Of a stretch of DNA of 64,000 nucleotides, positions 62,449-64,000 are shown one piece after another; the stretch's first letter is position 1, and each line of letters opens with the position of its first letter. The position numbers were made by a program, and so were the translations under genes. Source of the stretch: UBA3478 sp965662045 (GTDB taxonomy: Bacteria > Bacteroidota > Bacteroidia > Flavobacteriales > Flavobacteriaceae); contig CBFIGE010000003.1 in the NCBI GenBank assembly GCA_965662045.1, positions 101,563-165,562 on the forward strand, given 5' to 3'. The notes below the pieces were generated by a model that ran no database searches, had not been told where the DNA came from, and saw only the letters and a program-made list of their open reading frames with translations.

Positions 62449-63357
62449 ATGATCAAGAACTTCTTTTTTATTTGTGCCCTTGCCACCTTTTCAATTTTAC
62501 ATGCCCAAGAGCTACAAGGAAAAGCCATTTACCAGTCCAAAACTAAAATTGAAATTTCTTTAGACGGGAGAAATATTCCTGAGGCTCAAAAGCAAATGAT
62601 CATGGAGCGAATGAAGAAAATGTCAGAAAAGACTTTTGAACTGACTTTCAGTCAAAAAGAATCTTCATACAAAGAACAAGAACAGCTTGAAACTGGAGCA
62701 GGAGCTGGGGGAATGCGAATGGTTTTTGCAGGTATGGGAGGACCAGGTTCAGCATATTACAAAAACATTCAAGAAAAAATTTATCTGAATGAAAATGAGC
62801 TTTTTGGCAAAGTTTTTTTAATTGAAGATGAATTGCCAAAATGGGAGTGGAAAATGCATCCTGAAACTAAAAAGATTGGAAGCTATACCTGTTATAAGGC
62901 TACAGCAACAAGAGTTAGAGATACGGTTTTAATGAAGCGTTTTGAGAAGATGCAGGTAGATGCGAAACCGAAGAAAGAAAAAGACAGTACAGAAACAAAA
63001 AAACGTCCAGGGCGCCAAGGGTTATTGTCCAGAATTGGAGCTGATGAAAATCCTGAAATCACAGCATGGTTTACTCCTGAAATTCCTGTGAGTCAAGGAC
63101 CTTCTGATTACTGGGGTTTACCAGGTCTTATTCTTGAAATTAACGATGGGAGGTCTTCATTACTATGTTCAGAAATTCGATTGAACCAAGAAGCCGAAGA
63201 AAAAATTAAAAGACCATCGAAAGGCAAGAAAGTCACTCAAAGAGAATATAATACCATTATGGCGGATAAAATGGAAGAGATGTCTGAGCGATTTAGAGCT
63301 GGCGATGGCCGACGTGGGGCATCAGGAAGAGGCGTCTCTATCCGCATTCAAAATTAA
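62449..63357 (+). CDS. GLPGLI family protein
   Basis: About 302 residues from ATG 62449 (MIKNFFFICALATFSILHAQ), whose start is the signal peptide; the longer frame from 62416 would precede it. The name-giving motif WGLPGLILEINDG lies near 215-227. A Lys/Arg-rich end (RPSKGKKVTQREYN) follows. These exported proteins of Bacteroidota have no known biochemical role and are usually paired with a carboxypeptidase-regulatory-domain outer-membrane protein, as here. Confidence 0.92.
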   Translation: MIKNFFFICALATFSILHAQELQGKAIYQSKTKIEISLDGRNIPEAQKQMIMERMKKMSEKTFELTFSQKESSYKEQEQLETGAGAGGMRMVFAGMGGPGSAYYKNIQEKIYLNENELFGKVFLIEDELPKWEWKMHPETKKIGSYTCYKATATRVRDTVLMKRFEKMQVDAKPKKEKDSTETKKRPGRQGLLSRIGADENPEITAWFTPEIPVSQGPSDYWGLPGLILEINDGRSSLLCSEIRLNQEAEEKIKRPSKGKKVTQREYNTIMADKMEEMSERFRAGDGRRGASGRGVSIRIQN

Positions 63358-63365
63358 ACCAGCTG

Positions 63366-64000
63366 ATGCGTAAAATTTATCTTGTCTTAAGCTTGTTGCT
63401 AAGCGTGCAGGCTTTTGCTCAAATCAAAATTGAAGGTATAGTCACAGATAGTATTGGATTGCCTTTAGACGTGGCTAATGTTGTAGCTATCAATGCTGAA
63501 TCTCAGCTCTTAGAGTCTTTTGGTATCAGTGATTCGCAAGGATATTATAAAATAAATCTCAAGTCAGAAACGACCTATCAACTCAAGTTCAGTTATTTGG
63601 GCTTTAAGCCAAAAGAGTTCAACTTGACAACCGAAGATCAAGATATTTTGTTCGATGTCGTTCTTGAGGCTCAACCTCAAAATTTAGATGAGGTAGAAGT
63701 GGTTTATGAGATTCCCATTACCATTCAAGGAGATACCATTGTGTACAATACAGATTCTTTTGTCAGCGGTACAGAAAAGAAATTAGAAGATGTATTAGAT
63801 AAATTACCCGGAGTAGAGGTCAACGACGACGGCCAAATTGAAGTTGAAGGTAAGAGAGTGACTAAGGTGATGGTAGAGGGAGAGGATTTCTTTGATGGAG
63901 ATTCAAAATTAGCAGCCAAAAACATTCCGGCAGACGCCCTTAAGAAGGTTGAGGTGCTTCGCAATTACACCGAAGTTTCTCAACTGAGTTCAGTGACCAA
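63366..64000 (+). CDS. TonB-dependent receptor-like protein with N-terminal carboxypeptidase-regulatory domain (cut by right edge)
   Basis: The first 211 residues are visible. Signal peptide MRKIYLVLSLLLSVQAFAQ; a CarboxypepD_reg-like beta sandwich (IEGIVTDSIGLPLDVANVVA, about 22-100); then a plug-like domain (GDTIVYNTDSF, LEDVLDKLPGVEVNDDGQI, KVMVEGEDFFDGD). The plug resembles those of the GLPGLI-linked outer-membrane proteins. It begins 8 bases after the GLPGLI stop. The barrel lies beyond the window. Confidence 0.88.
   Translation, partial: MRKIYLVLSLLLSVQAFAQIKIEGIVTDSIGLPLDVANVVAINAESQLLESFGISDSQGYYKINLKSETTYQLKFSYLGFKPKEFNLTTEDQDILFDVVLEAQPQNLDEVEVVYEIPITIQGDTIVYNTDSFVSGTEKKLEDVLDKLPGVEVNDDGQIEVEGKRVTKVMVEGEDFFDGDSKLAAKNIPADALKKVEVLRNYTEVSQLSSVT

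Noticed and set aside
1..64000. CRISPR arrays, insertion sequences, rRNA genes, replication origin
   Set aside because: No regularly spaced repeats, no transposase or integrase genes, no rRNA-like sequence and no DnaA-box cluster were seen.

Overview
The window comes from a member of the Bacteroidota, most probably a Flavobacteriaceae-like marine organism. The signs are low GC, lineage-typical families (PorP/SprF-like, GLPGLI, DUF6089, DUF6090, a HPPK-deoxynucleoside kinase fusion, a GH3-like enzyme), promoters of the TTG-n19-TAnnTTTG type, little Shine-Dalgarno sequence, and many short overlaps between genes. Most of the 64 kb is ordinary core chromosome.

Region 1 (1-4100) is the accessory and most interesting part. 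It is a tightly overlapping plus-strand cluster: the tail of an unknown protein; a 620-residue protein joining a class I isoprenoid-synthase-like domain (two Asp-rich motifs) to a class II terpene-cyclase-like domain (DLDD and GGF/GGW repeats); an M50-type intramembrane zinc protease; a 54-residue peptide with a classical double-glycine leader and a cysteine-free GxxxG core; a two-helix mini-protein whose frame is split; and a stand-alone C39 leader peptidase. It reads as a peptide natural-product or bacteriocin-like locus carrying a terpene-synthase-like fusion. I do not recognise it as a described system.

Region 2 (4170-9907) is a MacAB-TolC-type export cassette: ATPase, two MacB/FtsX permeases, periplasmic adaptor, outer-membrane TolC. 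It could export the peptide, but it may equally be core.

Region 3 (9934-27579) holds tsaB, mscS, nfu, a PorP/SprF-like protein, a gamma carbonic anhydrase, fabD, an NRAMP transporter, a hydrolase and a three-gene redox operon whose first gene fuses flavin reductase, 2Fe-2S ferredoxin, membrane helix and five c-type heme sites. A MOSC protein, P1 peptidase, AhpD-like protein, MFS transporter, SulP transporter and GNAT enzyme follow.

Region 4 (27660-29910) carries tRNA-Leu and tRNA-Gly. A degenerate copy of the 3' part of the tRNA-Leu lies 2 kb away. Between the two copies are only a beta-helix lipoprotein and a truncated phage-like reading frame, which suggests a decayed insertion at the tRNA.

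Region 5 (29973-64000) is housekeeping: mutS, trmH-like, folK-dNK, sppA, yhhQ, GH3, tig-clpP-clpX, pdxJ, a CBS protein, nadK, DUF6089, uppS, bamA, two ompH/skp genes, murI, folA, a CBM48 mini-protein, thyA, a CNT nucleoside transporter, a bifunctional-nuclease family protein, etfA/etfB, an E1-beta dehydrogenase, a membrane pyrophosphatase, a deoxynucleoside kinase, and a GLPGLI/TonB-receptor pair that runs off the right edge.
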